Below are positions 44,641 to 57,152 of a stretch of DNA of 64,000 bases, one piece after another. Within the stretch, counting starts at the first letter, position 1, and every line of letters begins with the position of its first letter. Source of the stretch: Rhyzopertha dominica (taxonomy: Eukaryota; Arthropoda; Insecta; Coleoptera; Bostrichidae); NCBI GenBank assembly GCA_025024175.1, contig QCXZ01000001.1, positions 32,792,942-32,856,941 of the forward strand. Direction: 5' to 3'. The position numbers and the translations under genes were made by a program. Below the pieces are notes generated by a model. The model ran no database searches. It was not told the origin of the DNA and saw only the letters and a list, made by a program, of their open reading frames with translations.

Positions 44641-46845
44641 GTAATTCATATTTTAGTTTTTGTTTCTATTTAGTTTTTGTGTTGTGTTTGTATTGTTTTG
44701 TTGTGTCAACTGTTAAATAAATTATTTTAATTTATTTTTGAAAGGTGAGTTTTTATTAAACAAGACAATGTATTTGACTATTTAAAAAACAAAAACACAA
44801 ACTACAGAAGATTGGCCATAACTGTTTTTTTTAATTATATGGTTGAACAGGTAAAAAAATCGGCTTTATGAATCCATAGCCAACTATAGTTTCTATTAAA
44901 AAACATAAGTTTATGTCATATCTCAAATATGACAAAACCGAGGACAAAACATTTTTTGTAACACGAGACAAAATGATTTAAAGAAATACTGAACATTTAG
45001 TTTTTTCAAAATATCTAGTAAGCCATGAACTTTTTTTAAAAACCAAAACGTGCATTGAGTTAGGTCAATAAAACGGCGAATCTTTCTCCATTTAAACTTT
45101 CTTCTAGCTATGCTAATTTTCGAGATACCTATACTGGTCATCGAAAAAAAGAATTCACTGTATACCACCATAAAAAATCAAAATTCTTTATTCACATTTA
45201 CTTTAAACATCTAAGATGTAGAACTAAATGACTAATTACGTTTATTCATGTTTTCGTAAACTTGCAAATAAAATATGTATTATGTATCACAGCAAAATGC
45301 CATCGCTGAATGAATTATCATAGCTGCTCAGTATCGCAAATGATCAATATTAATACTGGGAACACGAATCAACTAATATATCATGCAGACAGTGGTCGGT
45401 GCCCAATACCTGCCTAGTGGCGTTTCGGTTTCTTTGTGGTAACAGGTTTCCGTTTCTACTAATATAAAATACGACCCCATGGTCAACGCCACATCAGCAT
45501 ATGTTACAGTCCTTAACTACTTCTAGGAACTGGGCCTGCCTATGCCTCCAGCCCGACGTCGACCAAATTTATTCTTCTAACGCTCCACCGTCCCAACATT
45601 ATAATTATTTACGCCTCGTTCAATCTCCAAAATAACAATTCTCTAAGACGACCCAAAATTTTGCGCTCGTGTAGAAATCATCGCAGGTGTTGCGTACGCT
45701 AACCGCGTGCTATCGCTATCGCATTCTGGGCCATTTTGCAACACCAGGTGGAACCACCGAAATGGTTGTTATTACAGGAAAGGCCATCTATTTAACAGGT
45801 GCGAATCCAGGATAAAATTTAAATCATTGTAATTACAAGCGTAATTTCACGACAAATCATTCCCTTTGTTGCACTGCTGGCCACATGAATATTTAATTGA
45901 TGAAATTATTTAAATGAACAAGGTGCAGAACTAATGGCAGCGGGGTTTAGCGCAGTTAATGGTCTTATAAAAGCCTGCCGAATTGTATCTCCGCGATCTA
46001 CGTGTCATAGATGCCATGATGTGCCAGAAAGTCATTTCCTTTGACACCACAAAAAGGATGATATCTTTTAACATCACACTTACATATGTCTAGGCATTCA
46101 ATCTTTAACTTGATCTTCATTTGATGCATGTAACTACTCTAGAACTTGTTTTCTTTTTAATTTAGTTTCCAACGATTTCACAGGAGATGTGTAACTTTCT
46201 ATGCGAACTAACATTAAACCAGCCAACAATGTTGCTTCATTCCAATATCAAGAGTAGGACATAGATTTGCAATTTTGTGAGCCTAGTTGAATGGACCTCT
46301 TGCATTCTTTAAACTCATGGCTTACTGCTTTAAAAAAAATTCACATAAAAAGTGTAAAAATTAAAATTGTAGAAAATAGTGTCTTTCAATTAAACAATGC
46401 CATTCAATTTTGCAATTAAGCTGTCATTTTCGAGATATGATATGAACTTACCTTTTTTTAATATAAATCGTAGTTAACTATGGCTTCAAAAAAATCCGCA
46501 TTTTTTAAGCATCCCAGTGATACAAAAATTTAATATGATTATTCAAAAATGTATGTTATGGCCATTTTTTGTTTTATTCTGATTTTAATCTCGTTAACCC
46601 TGAACAAATATTTTAGTTTTAAAGAAGAAATTTCAAAAATTTTTGATGGCTTGATGAATTAACGTGTTTAAAAACTGAAACAAGGCGCATAATTAATTAC
46701 AAATAATGTTAAAAAATACCACCATTATTACCAATGCATGTATGGCACCGTTTCAAAACAAAGAGCGAAGCTTTTTTCTATCTATTCCCACTAATTCTTC
46801 TTCAACGGCTTCTCTACGGTCTTCCACTCTTTGATGACTTGGGAA
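44641..46845. other. No gene; carries copies of a dispersed repeat
   Basis: Copies of a motif containing GAGATATGA and ACTATAGTTGGCTATGG occur at about 44862-44935 (reverse) and 46435-46510 (forward), with a third at about 52068-52150. The segment 45370-46030 is slightly GC-richer but without recognisable coding content. Confidence 0.4.
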
Positions 46846-46849
46846 GTAA

Positions 46850-47420
46850 ACTTTTTTTAATTGTTAATCACACAAAAAATTTAAACCAAGTATCGCACGC
46901 GCCATGGAACTGGTACGTTTCCCGTTTCTTCAAATCCAGGAAAAATTTTGCAGCTTCGTCATATTGACCCATCATTAATATGCGGACCAAGAAAAAACGG
47001 AATTTCAAACGTGATGAGGATTTTCCTCGACCCAGAGATGTTCGTAATGCCTATTGAACTTAAACATACCGCAGTTTGTGAATCGTGTTTCATCACTCAA
47101 AAAAACTTTTAATGAAAATTGTTTGTCTGCAGAATTCTACGCGTCTTTCGCAGTCACCAGTATGCAGACTTTGTGTCACTGATAATTGTACGTCAACAAC
47201 TTGTCTGATACACTTTCCATCTTTAAAGAACATTTTGTCTGTGGGAACACTATCCGGTAGTAGAGAATGATACTTCTACGATGTTGTCGCAACTCAATGT
47301 TGCTGTTGTCAATTTTTTTAAACGAATGTTTGTGAATGATTAGAACTGCTTCTTTACTTTGGATATCACTAATGCATAAATCAGATATTTCCTTTTTTAC
47401 AGAAACCAAATATGTCACAA
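46850..47420 (-). pseudogene. Mariner-like transposase remnant
   Basis: Reading leftwards: QSLHTGDCERRVEFCRQ, then FLSDETRFTNCGMFKFNRHY with the first catalytic Asp, then EHLWVEENPHHV. These match the N-terminal and first catalytic region of a DD34-type transposase close to the one at 35 kb. The second and third catalytic blocks are missing or unrecognisable and frames shift between pieces. Confidence 0.7.
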
Positions 47421-49225
47421 ATAACGTCAGTTTTCAGGAACGAGTCGATATTTTCGACTGAATGGTATACTTACGTATGTCCTCGTCAGTGGAAACAAGA
47501 AACTTTTTAGATTCGTATCCTTTAGTTGTTCCCTTTATAAGTCCCTGCAATTTAAGGTAACTAGTGACATCTATTCCTCTTGTAATTCTTATCGCGGTTT
47601 GCAACTTAAAATGAATAGACCCAAGGATACAATAACTCGTTCTTATAACTGATTCATTGATGGATGATATCGAAAGAAAAGTGTTATCTGTGTCCGAAGG
47701 TCAATAAATATGTAACACTTTGTCAGTTTTTGATTCGCGAGCAAAATGCATTTTACCCAGCAAGATAAATACCCTGTAAATACAATATGAATATTCTATT
47801 CGTTTTACAGTTAACAGATAAACTTGTTATATCCTTCATATATTTTTAGGCTTATGTCAGAAGAAGCTTTTCTGTGCCTGACATAGCGGCATATGTAACG
47901 CGCACTTTGCAAAGGTGCTCACATTTAAATGTGAAAGTATTATTTGCACACCATTCCAATAATAAAGCTGTCGTCGGCATGAAAATGTCATCAGACGAAT
48001 TATAATATAATAAAGCTGGAAAATCCTAATCCATTGAATACATATGCTGTAGTTGAAAACACTGCTTTGGTCGTATACTGGTCGCAAGAAAAACGATTAT
48101 TTTTTGACTTTTTGACAAATGCACAATTCGTTGGTATATCCATCTTATAATATTGAAAACGTTGAAGAAATTGACAATATAAAGTTCTATTGTATAGGTG
48201 CATAAAAAAAAACTTAGATCGCTTAGATACTTGCACCAGGTGGTTTATTCAAGGAGATCTTCAGTATCCACATTGCCTAAGTAACTACGACTGGCAAAGT
48301 TTGTACCAGGTAGGGCGTATTTCGTCGTTGCACAGTGTTCTGCTTTCGTTCACTGCATGATGGTTCGCCGGCACACATTTTGCTACGACAGTGGCATAGC
48401 CTCTACCGGCGTTGTTTGGCCGTTTTGTTTTCTTCGTGTTTCTTCATGAAAATTGAGTTTTTCTATTTCTTCTATTTTGGCGCATGACAAAGGCTGCTCC
48501 CATGTACATCTTAACGAAATACGCTCTGTTTCTTCAGGTGAGAGCAGTGCTCTAGGTTCCTACGCAATCCAATTACAGAGGTGGTCCGGTTGATTATGTA
48601 AGCTCCGGATGGTTTATATCTAAGCACGTTCAACTCCAAATATCGCCAGGAGATCAGTGTTCATCCTGGGTAGAATATCTACGTTGTCCAGGTGCCTAAG
48701 TTGCAGGAAACGTTTGCACCAGACGTTTTGAACCAAAAAACGGCCAAAAGCATGTGAACTTTTACAAAGTGTGTGTTTATCATTACCCGACGTCATCCCA
48801 GGAGGATGTTCTGCATTTAGCCACCTCGAATACCAAGATGCGCCGCTCTTTTCAGGATATGGGTCTTGCTGTTGGGCAAATTCTGTAATCTTCTTTATTC
48901 TGTTTACCCTCAGCACATCGTATTTCAAAACTCTCCTAACTTCCGATAATTTTATTTACGTATTCCTTTGTCAACGACTATTTGTTGCAGTATGTTCATC
49001 TATTCGAAACTTATTACTTTATATACTTTGTACAATTTTTTTAAGAACGTAACTTTTTGCACAGATAATTTATTAGTCATAAGCTATTGGAAGCATTTTG
49101 AGACTTAGCTTGAATTTGTCTAATATGCTTTTTGCCTCTTTTAGATACGTAGTTTTTTATAAAAAGTAACACAGTAACCTTTTCTTCTGATTTAGAATTC
49201 ATACATGTAGTGATGATGCTTTTTC
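47421..49225. other. No gene recognised; diverged internal duplication
   Basis: Segments at about 48250-48310 and 48632-48715 share AGGAGATC, GCCTAAGT and GTTTG.ACCAG in the same order, suggesting an old duplication. Frames 48620-48928 (minus, 102 codons) and 48771-49052 (plus, 93 codons) overlap it, and neither is identifiable. Confidence 0.35.
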
Positions 49226-49229
49226 TAAG

Positions 49230-51425
49230 TCCTTCAAATCAGAATTAATAAATTAAATCCCGTATTGAAACTAAAATAGTTAGAGGTAATTAATATATTC
49301 GCAGAAAAAGTGGGTTTGAAATACGGGGATGGATAAGCAAAGTAATGAACTTCTGGAATCATATTCCCGACGAGCTGAATAATATGAGATTTTAGCAGAA
49401 CATGTTTTACCAAGAGAACGAATTTTTGACATAAAATGGGATCCAAACACCGATTATTTCTATTTTTGCTTATGTTTTCACGAAGTCGATGACATAATTT
49501 TATCAGGAAAGGTACCTAGAAAACGTGAGGTTTTAAATGTAGTGATGCCAACTTACGAACCATTAAGACTTGTGGGACGTTATTAGAGGACTAATCTTAC
49601 TTCAGGATATATGAAGTTGGGATATAAATTGGGATAATGAAATCAATCCGAAGACACATAATAATGGTTAAATTGGATATCACAGCTGAAGAACCTGAAA
49701 GAGGTGAAAATACCAAGAACTGAACTACAAGAGCTTAGAATTACATACTTTCGTTTTCAGGGCGCTGGTAACATAGAGGGTTCTCTTGTTATGTCAAAGA
49801 TACAAATCCTCTGTAACCTATACTTATTCCGCGGTTAGAACTCCAAGCAGCAAGTTCTCGGATGTCGTCTAACAGAAACAATAATTAAGGAATACTCAGT
49901 GACAGATGGACATTATTCCAAAACAGTTTTGTATTGAATACGATCACAAGCCAGGACCTTTAAAACCTTTGTGGTGTACCGAGTGGGGAAATACACGAAA
50001 GAACTGATCCACCGNAATGGAACTGGGTGNCCACTACAGAAGATCCAGCTCATGATCTGATTAGAGATGAAAAGAGATGAGTTTACTGCCAACGTCAACT
50101 TTCTTATACTTGTATATCTCTAATGATTCGTGGTCGAACGAATATTTACAGACAGACGAAATAGATAGAATGTATTCTAATTAAAAGAAGTCTTAGTGAT
50201 TACACGAAAAAGTATTGTCTTACTAAACGTTAAAAAGTTTTTGTGATGGATTTCATTTTGAGATATATAGCAAAGGTTCCGAAATTTATAAAATTGTGTT
50301 AAAAAGGACAGAAATATGAGATAAAACTATAACCAGAAGTGACATGAAACATGCACATGTTTGTTTGAAGATATACACAAGGAATGCTTTAAGACGGAAC
50401 TGGAAGTATTAAGAAATCGAAAGTTCTTAATGAAAAGCAGTAAAGTGTCCCAGCTAACTCCAGAATTGAAAACACGTCAGATCGTCAAGAAAAGACAAAG
50501 AAACCTGTTATATTGGATAGCAGACGCCTTGATACTAAGTTTTGCTAAATATTACCATAAGAAATGTGGTCACGATGGAGTACAATTCGTACTTATCCGG
50601 TCAATAAAAACAAATAGAGATTCTGAAAGACATTTGTTGTATTTGTTGTATTCGAAAAACGTCTCATAAAGTAGCATCAGTGAAATGTCTTATTTCAGAT
50701 TAATCAAACTGTCATAATACGACGAAGAAAGAAATTTATGTTCACATTTTGTCAGTTAGTACAGTACATATGGCACTAACGGAATCTTTAAATACGGAGC
50801 TGAAATTCGTGCAATCAAGATACTTATTTCACGAAGTGGGCAACCACAAATAATAGTGAGTGACAATGGCACTAATCTTCATGGCGCAGAAAAGGAAACA
50901 TAGATGACTGTTCAAAATTAGATGCGCAGGAAATAGACTGGAAGTTTTTGCCAGCAACAAGTCTTGGTATGGGAGGAGCATGGGAAAGAAATGTGAGATC
51001 GATCAAGATTGCTTTAAGAGTAATACTGAAGGGGACATCGCCATATTCGGAGGTGCTGCACATAATGTTAATAAAAGCGAAACACACTCAACAGCTGATC
51101 ACTTACATGTGTCGACAAAGCCTCACACCTAATCACTTCTTGATAGGGTCATCAAGTACTGCAAACCCCTCAGGACCATTCCTAAGAGGAAAATGGAACA
51201 ATGGGCATTTGCACAAATACTAACAGAAAAGTTTTGGAATAGATGATGGAAAACAACTAATAATAGTCGACAATAGATTTCCCAGAAATAATTGTCCAAT
51301 AGGTAGCGTTATTGTTTTTGATTTGTTAATGGCCCAGTCAATTTCCTGACTATTAGCCAGCTCATTACGAGTGTCATTATTACAAATTGTATACATTACA
51401 TTAACATTCAAACGTCATGCCCTAT
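49230..51425 (+). pseudogene. BEL/Pao LTR retrotransposon pol remnant
   Basis: Ordered but frame-shifted fragments match BEL/Pao polyprotein. RT end: IKWDPNTDYFYF and KREVLNVVMPTYEPLRLVG. RNase H: IPRLELQAASSRM, then YRVGKYTKEL. The integrase zinc-binding region includes KYYHKKCGHDG (50361-50669 frame). The integrase core includes RGQPQIIVSDNGTNL, then LGMGGAWERNVRSIKIAL and LTPNHFLIGSS (50948-51223 frame). Last comes a C-terminal IIVDNRFPRNNCPIGSVI. Gag, protease, the catalytic RT block and LTRs were not identified, and many stops are present. It is an old, incomplete copy. Confidence 0.8.
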
Positions 51426-51644
51426 AAAGATTCTGGTGGATATGTCAGGGTGACAAGATGTCAGATCAAAATTTGGCATTTATAGACGACCAATGCCAAA
51501 GATTTGTAGCGTATATTGTTTGGAAAGGGGTGCAGAAGTGGTTAGAGTTCCTCACAGGGAGGATAAATATTAGATATTTAGTGCGGTTTGTGCAGTGTGA
51601 GTATGTGGTGCACGTGCAAGGTTTTTATTTTAATACGAGTACAT

Positions 51645-51696
51645 GTATCGAATACTTGCATCGAATACTTATACAGAATACTTATATCGAATACTT
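51645..51696 (+). repeat. 13-bp minisatellite, four units
   Basis: Four tandem units of a GTATCGAATACTT-like 13-mer, each with one or two substitutions. Confidence 0.8.
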
Positions 51697-51765
51697 GTAT
51701 AATAGTTGAAATACCTTTTATGTTTAGAGAAAAAAAGGGAGTTGATAGATGCAAAAAAAGTAAAA

Positions 51766-52690
51766 AGTACAGGGTGTCCTATTTTCGTTGTAATTGTAGG
51801 GTATCTCGGTTAACTATTAATGCTAGAGGGTTGCGGTTTCGACATTACGGTATTACTTTTTTGTTCTGAGTTCAGCCGNACCGTCGCCATTTTTGTATCG
51901 TCTTTTGTTTTAAAGCCATAGCCAACTTTTGGAATATGCAACATTTCTTCAGCTCTCAATTTCTCCTTGGGTATGTAGATACAAAAAAACTGTAAAGACA
52001 TTTATTATAGATATTTTTATTTTACATCCAGTGGCGTACCCCGTAATTTTTTAGATGGTCTCATTTTTGAGATATAAAACAAACTTGCATTCTTTAAATG
52101 GAAACCATAGTTGGCTTTGCTATGGTTGAAAAGGTCTATTTTTTCTGATTAAAAAATGTATACATTGTCAAATTTATTTTTACTAATTTTGGAATTATTC
52201 AATTTTTTTTAAATAATTTAATCATATTTTACGTTTACAATGGAATAAGAAAACACACGATATAATTTATATTATTAAGTAAAAATTTTAATCCTTTAAA
52301 AATAATATATGTATATTTGAATACATAATATATAAGACTCCTAAGAGCGCTGATGCATTTTTATAGATAATCTAGGAGGCCATGTAAATAATGAGTATTG
52401 AGTCCAGTTTTGAAGTGGCTCAACAATCACAACTTTTTCAGGGTATTTTTACTGAGTGTGAGTGTACATCGCTGGATCTTCTGCTGGACTCAATATAATT
52501 CAGATACTTCTACGTTTGTATTTTCAACAAAAGGTATTATTGAAATATAAAGAAAATTTTAAATTTATTAGCACTTCTATTTTTGTTTCATGAAAACAAA
52601 TTCCTGAAAATCGTAAGCGGCTCGTATTTTACGACAAGCGATGAAGATGTATTTCATCTAGTATTACACTAGATGTTCAATACAGCTGTC
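51766..52690. repeat. Repeat-derived AT-rich stretch
   Basis: It begins with a mariner-type end motif (ACAGGGTGTCCTATTTT) and includes a copy of the dispersed GAGATAT..CATAGTTGGC repeat at about 52068-52150. GCCATAGCCAAC occurs near 51915 in opposite orientation. No coding part was seen. Confidence 0.35.
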
Positions 52691-52960
52691 ATTTCAGTTT
52701 AGGTGACGTTTCGGATGAGTACGGGACTTTTATGGCGCAATCAGGTGTTGCTCTCCGTATGGCAACAGACTATCAACATGCAGATTACAGGGGCAGATGC
52801 AAAGGTGGTGGTGAGCTCGTGCCGATCTCGTGCCCTGCTGCGTGGGTATCGGCCTCGCACACACCTGGACCTTAAACCCGGGGAATTCGCTGTTGAAGCA
52901 GGGGCATGGAGCGAGTACGAAGATTTTAACGAACGCAGTAAAGAACCATTATAGAATGGA
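52691..52960. other. GC-rich segment of unknown nature
   Basis: GC-rich compared with its flanks and open on plus for 83 codons (52703-52954). Neither this frame nor the others match a family I recognise, and no splice sites clearly delimit it. Confidence 0.3.
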
Positions 52961-53224
52961 TAAAACTTTCTTCGCCGTCAAATCACAACCGATAAAACAG
53001 TGAGACTCTTCTCTTCTGAGCAAGTGATTTCAAAAATTTTGAACGTGTTTTAGTACGTTGCCGGAATTTTTCTACGTCAAAGTGATTTGGGTGTTTATTA
53101 ACTTAAAAACTTAGAATACCGATAAAATTTAATTGTGTTTTTATTAAATCTGTTTATATATTTATAGATGATATGTTAAGAATTTAGAATTAAAAAATAC
53201 TAGACAATATTATTGACGCAAGTA

Positions 53225-54301
53225 TGGAAGAGTGGGGGAATTGTGCGCATTTGAATTTTCGTAAATAGGCTGTGAGGTTCTGAGCAAAAGGATTGCTGTC
53301 ATAAACAATGCTCAGATAGCAACTTTCGCCGCAGTGCTCTTTGCTTATGAAAATTTTCGTTAAACTTCAAGGACTAAGAAAGTAAGCAGACGCGTTTATT
53401 TTGAGAATGACTCTTCTTACACGACCATATCCAGCATTATGTTCTACAGTATTCCATGCAAAAATCCGCAATCGCACTAAAGTGTTTGCGAATTACGCGA
53501 TTATTAAATATTAAAGTGATTTTACTTTGGGGTATGTATCTGAATCAGCTGCTCCCTATTCATAGATTCCTTGATCATACAAGTACAAGACGCCGAAAAA
53601 TACTTGGTATCCGACCAACTTAAGGCTTACCATAACAGAAAAACAGAATGGTACAACCATTAGAGAGACTGCCAATCCCAATGCAAAAAGTGATGTTAGA
53701 TGCATCCAAGAGAAAATCTCGTAGAAAGCAACATTCAGAAATACTTACGGCATTGGAAGCGGCTGTCGTAAAAAAAAGAATAGCTGCTGAGGAAAAAAAT
53801 AGGTATGGCTGCTTAGAAACGTTTTACATTAACAACTTGCAACAAACAAAATGAGACTGTAAACAATGAAAAGAACGAAAACAAAAACAAGGAAGCAGGA
53901 GGATACAATAAAGCAAGGGAGGCCTAAAAAATACTAATAAAGCGATATTGGAATCAAGGGATGAATCAGAATTGGAACAGCAAAATCTGTGTGATAACGA
54001 TGAACTAAATGAATAAAATATGTTCTTAGTTCAATTTATGCTGATGTATGGCCTGAAGTTTATTACGTACAGTGCCCCATGTATTGAGCACAATTCCCCA
54101 CCACCTTTACTCCATGGGTTGGGGAATTGTGTGTTTTTCAGTATTTTATTTTTTATTTTCCTATACGCACAAGTCAGGTCGTAACATAATTAATTACACT
54201 GTTCAGCGATTATATTAGAATATATTTCAGTGCAATAACTGTAACGATTTGCTCCTAGCAGCAAATTTGCCTTAAGTACACACAATTCCCCCACTCTCCC
54301 T
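53225..54301 (+). mobile_element. Pogo-like DNA transposon, internally decayed
   Basis: The 1077-bp element is flanked by TA dinucleotides. Its ends are TGGAAGAGTGGGGGAATTGTG and, on the complement of the right side, AGGGAGAGTGGGGGAATTGTG. The plus strand at 53648-53854 encodes a basic stretch (SKRKSRRKQHSEILTALEAA) like the C-terminal tail of pogo/Tigger transposases. The catalytic region was not recognised. A near copy of the terminal motif occurs internally in both orientations at about 54080-54135 (CACAATTCCCCACC, then GGTTGGGGAATTGTG). Confidence 0.65.
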
Positions 54302-55228
54302 TAAATATTTAATAGTAAAGGGTCCAAGTATAGGATCTCTCTGGCACACCGAAAGCAGTGACTGTCAAAATTAATATATTAAATGATAAATATCAATACA
54401 TTGAATTACATGATAAGCAGATCACGAGTAAGCTAGTCTGCTGTAAACAAAAATATTTTCAACCGGCAACAGCTTTTTAGGCTAAAATAAGACGATTTAG
54501 GGCAATTAATATCATTACTATTTTGCTCCTTTAAAAAATTGTGGGCTCTTGAAGATAGTACATTTTCGTAGCGCATACGAAAACGGGAAACGTGGAAAAG
54601 TAAAAAACATTATTGACTACAGTGACTATAAAGAATAAAAACACATACCTACATAGTATTAGATGAAGAGAAATGGAGAAACCATTCGACCTTTGAAGAA
54701 AAATAGGGCAAATTAATATATTGCGGTATGCAGTTTCCTTCAAAATCAACTATGGCACCATACATTTGAAGAGTAAATGGTTTGAAAATGTTCTTTTCAA
54801 ATCTAACGATTATTTTATAGCGCGCAGTAATGTATACCTATTATGTTTGTTACCTCCACCTTTATTAGAAAATGTTATTGCTTCATCTCAGACACAAAAG
54901 TAATATCATAAAACCTGGTATTCATGTTTTAGTTTTCTCGAAAAAAGTCTTTTAGGATAGCCCATCTCTTTTAAAGCTTCAACTAATGGCATGTGATTCA
55001 GATAAAATTTACTAGCTTTCATTATTGCGTTACCGAAGAGATGGTAATACGAATTGCTCTCGAGAATCGCGATTACCATTTTACTGATATGAAGATTTTC
55101 GACGATCATTTCCAAATTGCAATTGCAGTTACTTAATTCAAATCTTTGTGTCCATAGAAGGTCCTATTTAGAAAACGTTGCCTTTCATCATAAAACATTT
55201 TTTTCGTTCTTTCACTATTTGCAAACAT
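54302..55228. other. AT-rich stretch, nothing recognised
   Basis: Only short frames without family motifs. Confidence 0.4.
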
Positions 55229-55231
55229 TTA

Positions 55232-55379
55232 GGTTCGGTTCCTATTCTCTTTGTTGAAGTTAATGTTAGCTAAAATCAACCCAGTAACCATGGCAACACC
55301 TTAAATTAGGGCATGTGATTGGTCTAGATTTTAAATACAGGATTGATTTTAGCTTAAAATAGAGAATAGAAAACGGCCC
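55232..55379. mobile_element. PIF/Harbinger-like MITE
   Basis: The 148-bp element is flanked by TTA on both sides (55229-55231 and 55380-55382). The ends are GGTTCGGTTCCTATTCTCT and, on the complement of the right side, GGGCCGTTTTCTATTCTCT. Arms share TTAGCTAAAATCAA-like sequence. The 3-bp TWA target site is typical of PIF/Harbinger elements. Confidence 0.65.
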
Positions 55380-55540
55380 TTAGACTTTTAATAGCTACAA
55401 TGACTGACAGTATAGCTGTAATGGATGCCCAATTTATTTTTTAAATAATACCGTAAATAAAATGACCACATTATCACTAGCAAACCACCTTGTATAAATG
55501 TGTAAAAATACGTCAATGTATGTCAAAGGTAGTTAATTAA

Positions 55541-55920
55541 TACAGGGTTTCTATAAATGATTCATGCAATGTGGGCGGCGTTGATTTCTGAATTCTTTGT
55601 GCCGCCTTTTTGTAACTGCTACAAAGCTACAATATGCACGGCGATAGCAGGCGGCGATAGTATTGAAGGTTGCAGATCACTGTCACCTCATAGCGCCGAA
55701 ATGTGATCTTTCTCAAATTTTAAAGTTAATTATCCCATAAAACACTAATATAATATGTTGAAAATACACACTCCCAGGCATTTTCTCATATTAAAATACA
55801 TCAAATAATTCAAACTCGACAGACGACAAGTACGCGTCACTTTTCTGAGAGGCGGCAAATGTTTTAATCGATAATTTCCATAAGCGCCCTGGCTGCATGA
55901 ATCATTTATAAAATATCATA
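55541..55920. mobile_element. MITE with TATAAATGATTCATGCA ends
   Basis: TATAAATGATTCATGCA near the left end (55552-55568) is repeated inverted near the right end (55894-55911), and GGGCG follows inside both ends. The outer left sequence CAGGGTTTC resembles mariner-type ends. The interior is slightly GC-richer, with no coding potential seen. Confidence 0.6.
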
Positions 55921-56095
55921 GGAATGACTTGAAAAATATATTATATTAAAAAAACAAATTTTTAGTGTTTATACAGTATATAAAGTTGATTTTCAAAATC
56001 TCGTTAGAATGAGAAATATTTTAACATATAATATTCAACAAAAATTTTTGTTCATAATAATAATATTGCAAAAACAAAATAGGTAGGTAACTCAC

Positions 56096-56156
56096 CTTTT
56101 CTTAGCAGACGCCACCGAAGGTTCTACCAATAAGGGAGAACCATTAAAATTGAAAC
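56096..56156 (-). CDS. Imp: Imp (IGF2BP homologue), second coding exon
   Basis: The exon is 61 nt, with an acceptor TTGTTGCAG upstream and a donor GTGAGT downstream. With the single G carried over from exon 1 it reads G-FNFNGSPLLVEPSVASAKK plus two bases (AG). It completes the last strand of RRM1 and starts the linker, matching insect IGF2BP sequences after LNG. The reading frame and phase fit exon 1 exactly across an 821-bp intron (56157-56977). It ends in phase 2. The exon that would follow was not recognised to the left. Confidence 0.85.
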
Positions 56157-56977
56157 CTGCAACAAGAAAAGTACCTATAAATTTACTCTACTTATATAAC
56201 TATTATAGGTATGTAATACTTAAAACACCTTAGCTTCAAGCTTAAACTACACATAGCAGGTAGTACCTTTTCTTAAGTACGTTTGGTTACATTATGATAA
56301 AAGAGAAATGCTCTTCAAGATGTAATTTGAAATATGCTTCAAATGAGGAAGAATAGGAAGGTCTCCATAAGGATTATTATAAGTCTTAATGTCCAAAAAA
56401 ATTATAACAGCACGAATGCAACAAAAAAAGCTTTTTATCTCGCTTCCACTGTTAACGCTGATGCAGCATGTCTTTAACCATATACAAAATGACATATTTT
56501 TGTAAACAAGCTACCGTCTTAGTTTTCTGAAATTACAAATAAAGTATAAGCAAGACCTACTCTTTAACAAATCAATTAACGTTAAACTGTACTGCATTTA
56601 ACGCGACGTATAAATCGTATTCGTTCGTAGGTAAGCNTCGGCAAAGCATGACGAAGATAGGTATTGTACTATACCTACGTCTGCTAGTCTGCTGTAGTGT
56701 CAAAAAAACAACCAGGTAAATAAGCCGGCCGGCATCCCAAAAAGTTTCTACACAAAGATATCTACAAGTGATTAGGGAGTGACTTATGCGGATCGAAAAA
56801 AGCTATTGTCATATTAAACTACCGCACAGTTCTCTGGCAAAAATATGCATAGGCAACATCTGAGGCTTTTTTTAATCTGTTAAAATGGTTGCAGCAGCTA
56901 CCTTGCACAGGTAAAAGTTATAGGTGCGCAAACGTCAACGTTAACAAGAGGGTGCGAAGCAACATGTTTAACCTTAC

Positions 56978-57152
56978 CGTTTAACTTATCAATTGCCTTA
57001 TCAGCGGAAGACTGGTCTGGGCAGTCTACAAAAGCATAACCTCCACGTTTAACCAGTATGTTGGTGCAGGACAAGTTTTGCTCCAGAAACAGTTGCCGAA
57101 GCGCATGTTCGTTAGTTTCTGTTGGAAGGTTTCCAATGTACAATTTGCTCAT
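56978..57152 (-). CDS. Imp: Imp (IGF2BP homologue), first coding exon with RRM1
   Basis: This exon encodes the start of the insect IGF-II mRNA-binding protein Imp. The protein is cytoplasmic and binds and localises target mRNAs through RRM and KH domains. Residues 1-58 run from MSKLYIGNLP to DKAIDKLN. RNP2 is LYIGNL (4-9) and RNP1 is RGGYAFVD (36-43). The ATG at 57152 matches the conserved start of the family. An in-frame ATG at 57188 would add 12 residues. The exon ends after one base of a Gly codon at GTAAGG. Downstream exons (linker, any RRM2, KH domains) are expected further left. A tRNA-Thr gene lies about 520 bp upstream on the other strand. Confidence 0.9.

Noticed and set aside
52703..52954. 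83-codon frame as a real protein
   Set aside because: No family resemblance, and other frames over the same GC-rich bases are equally plausible.
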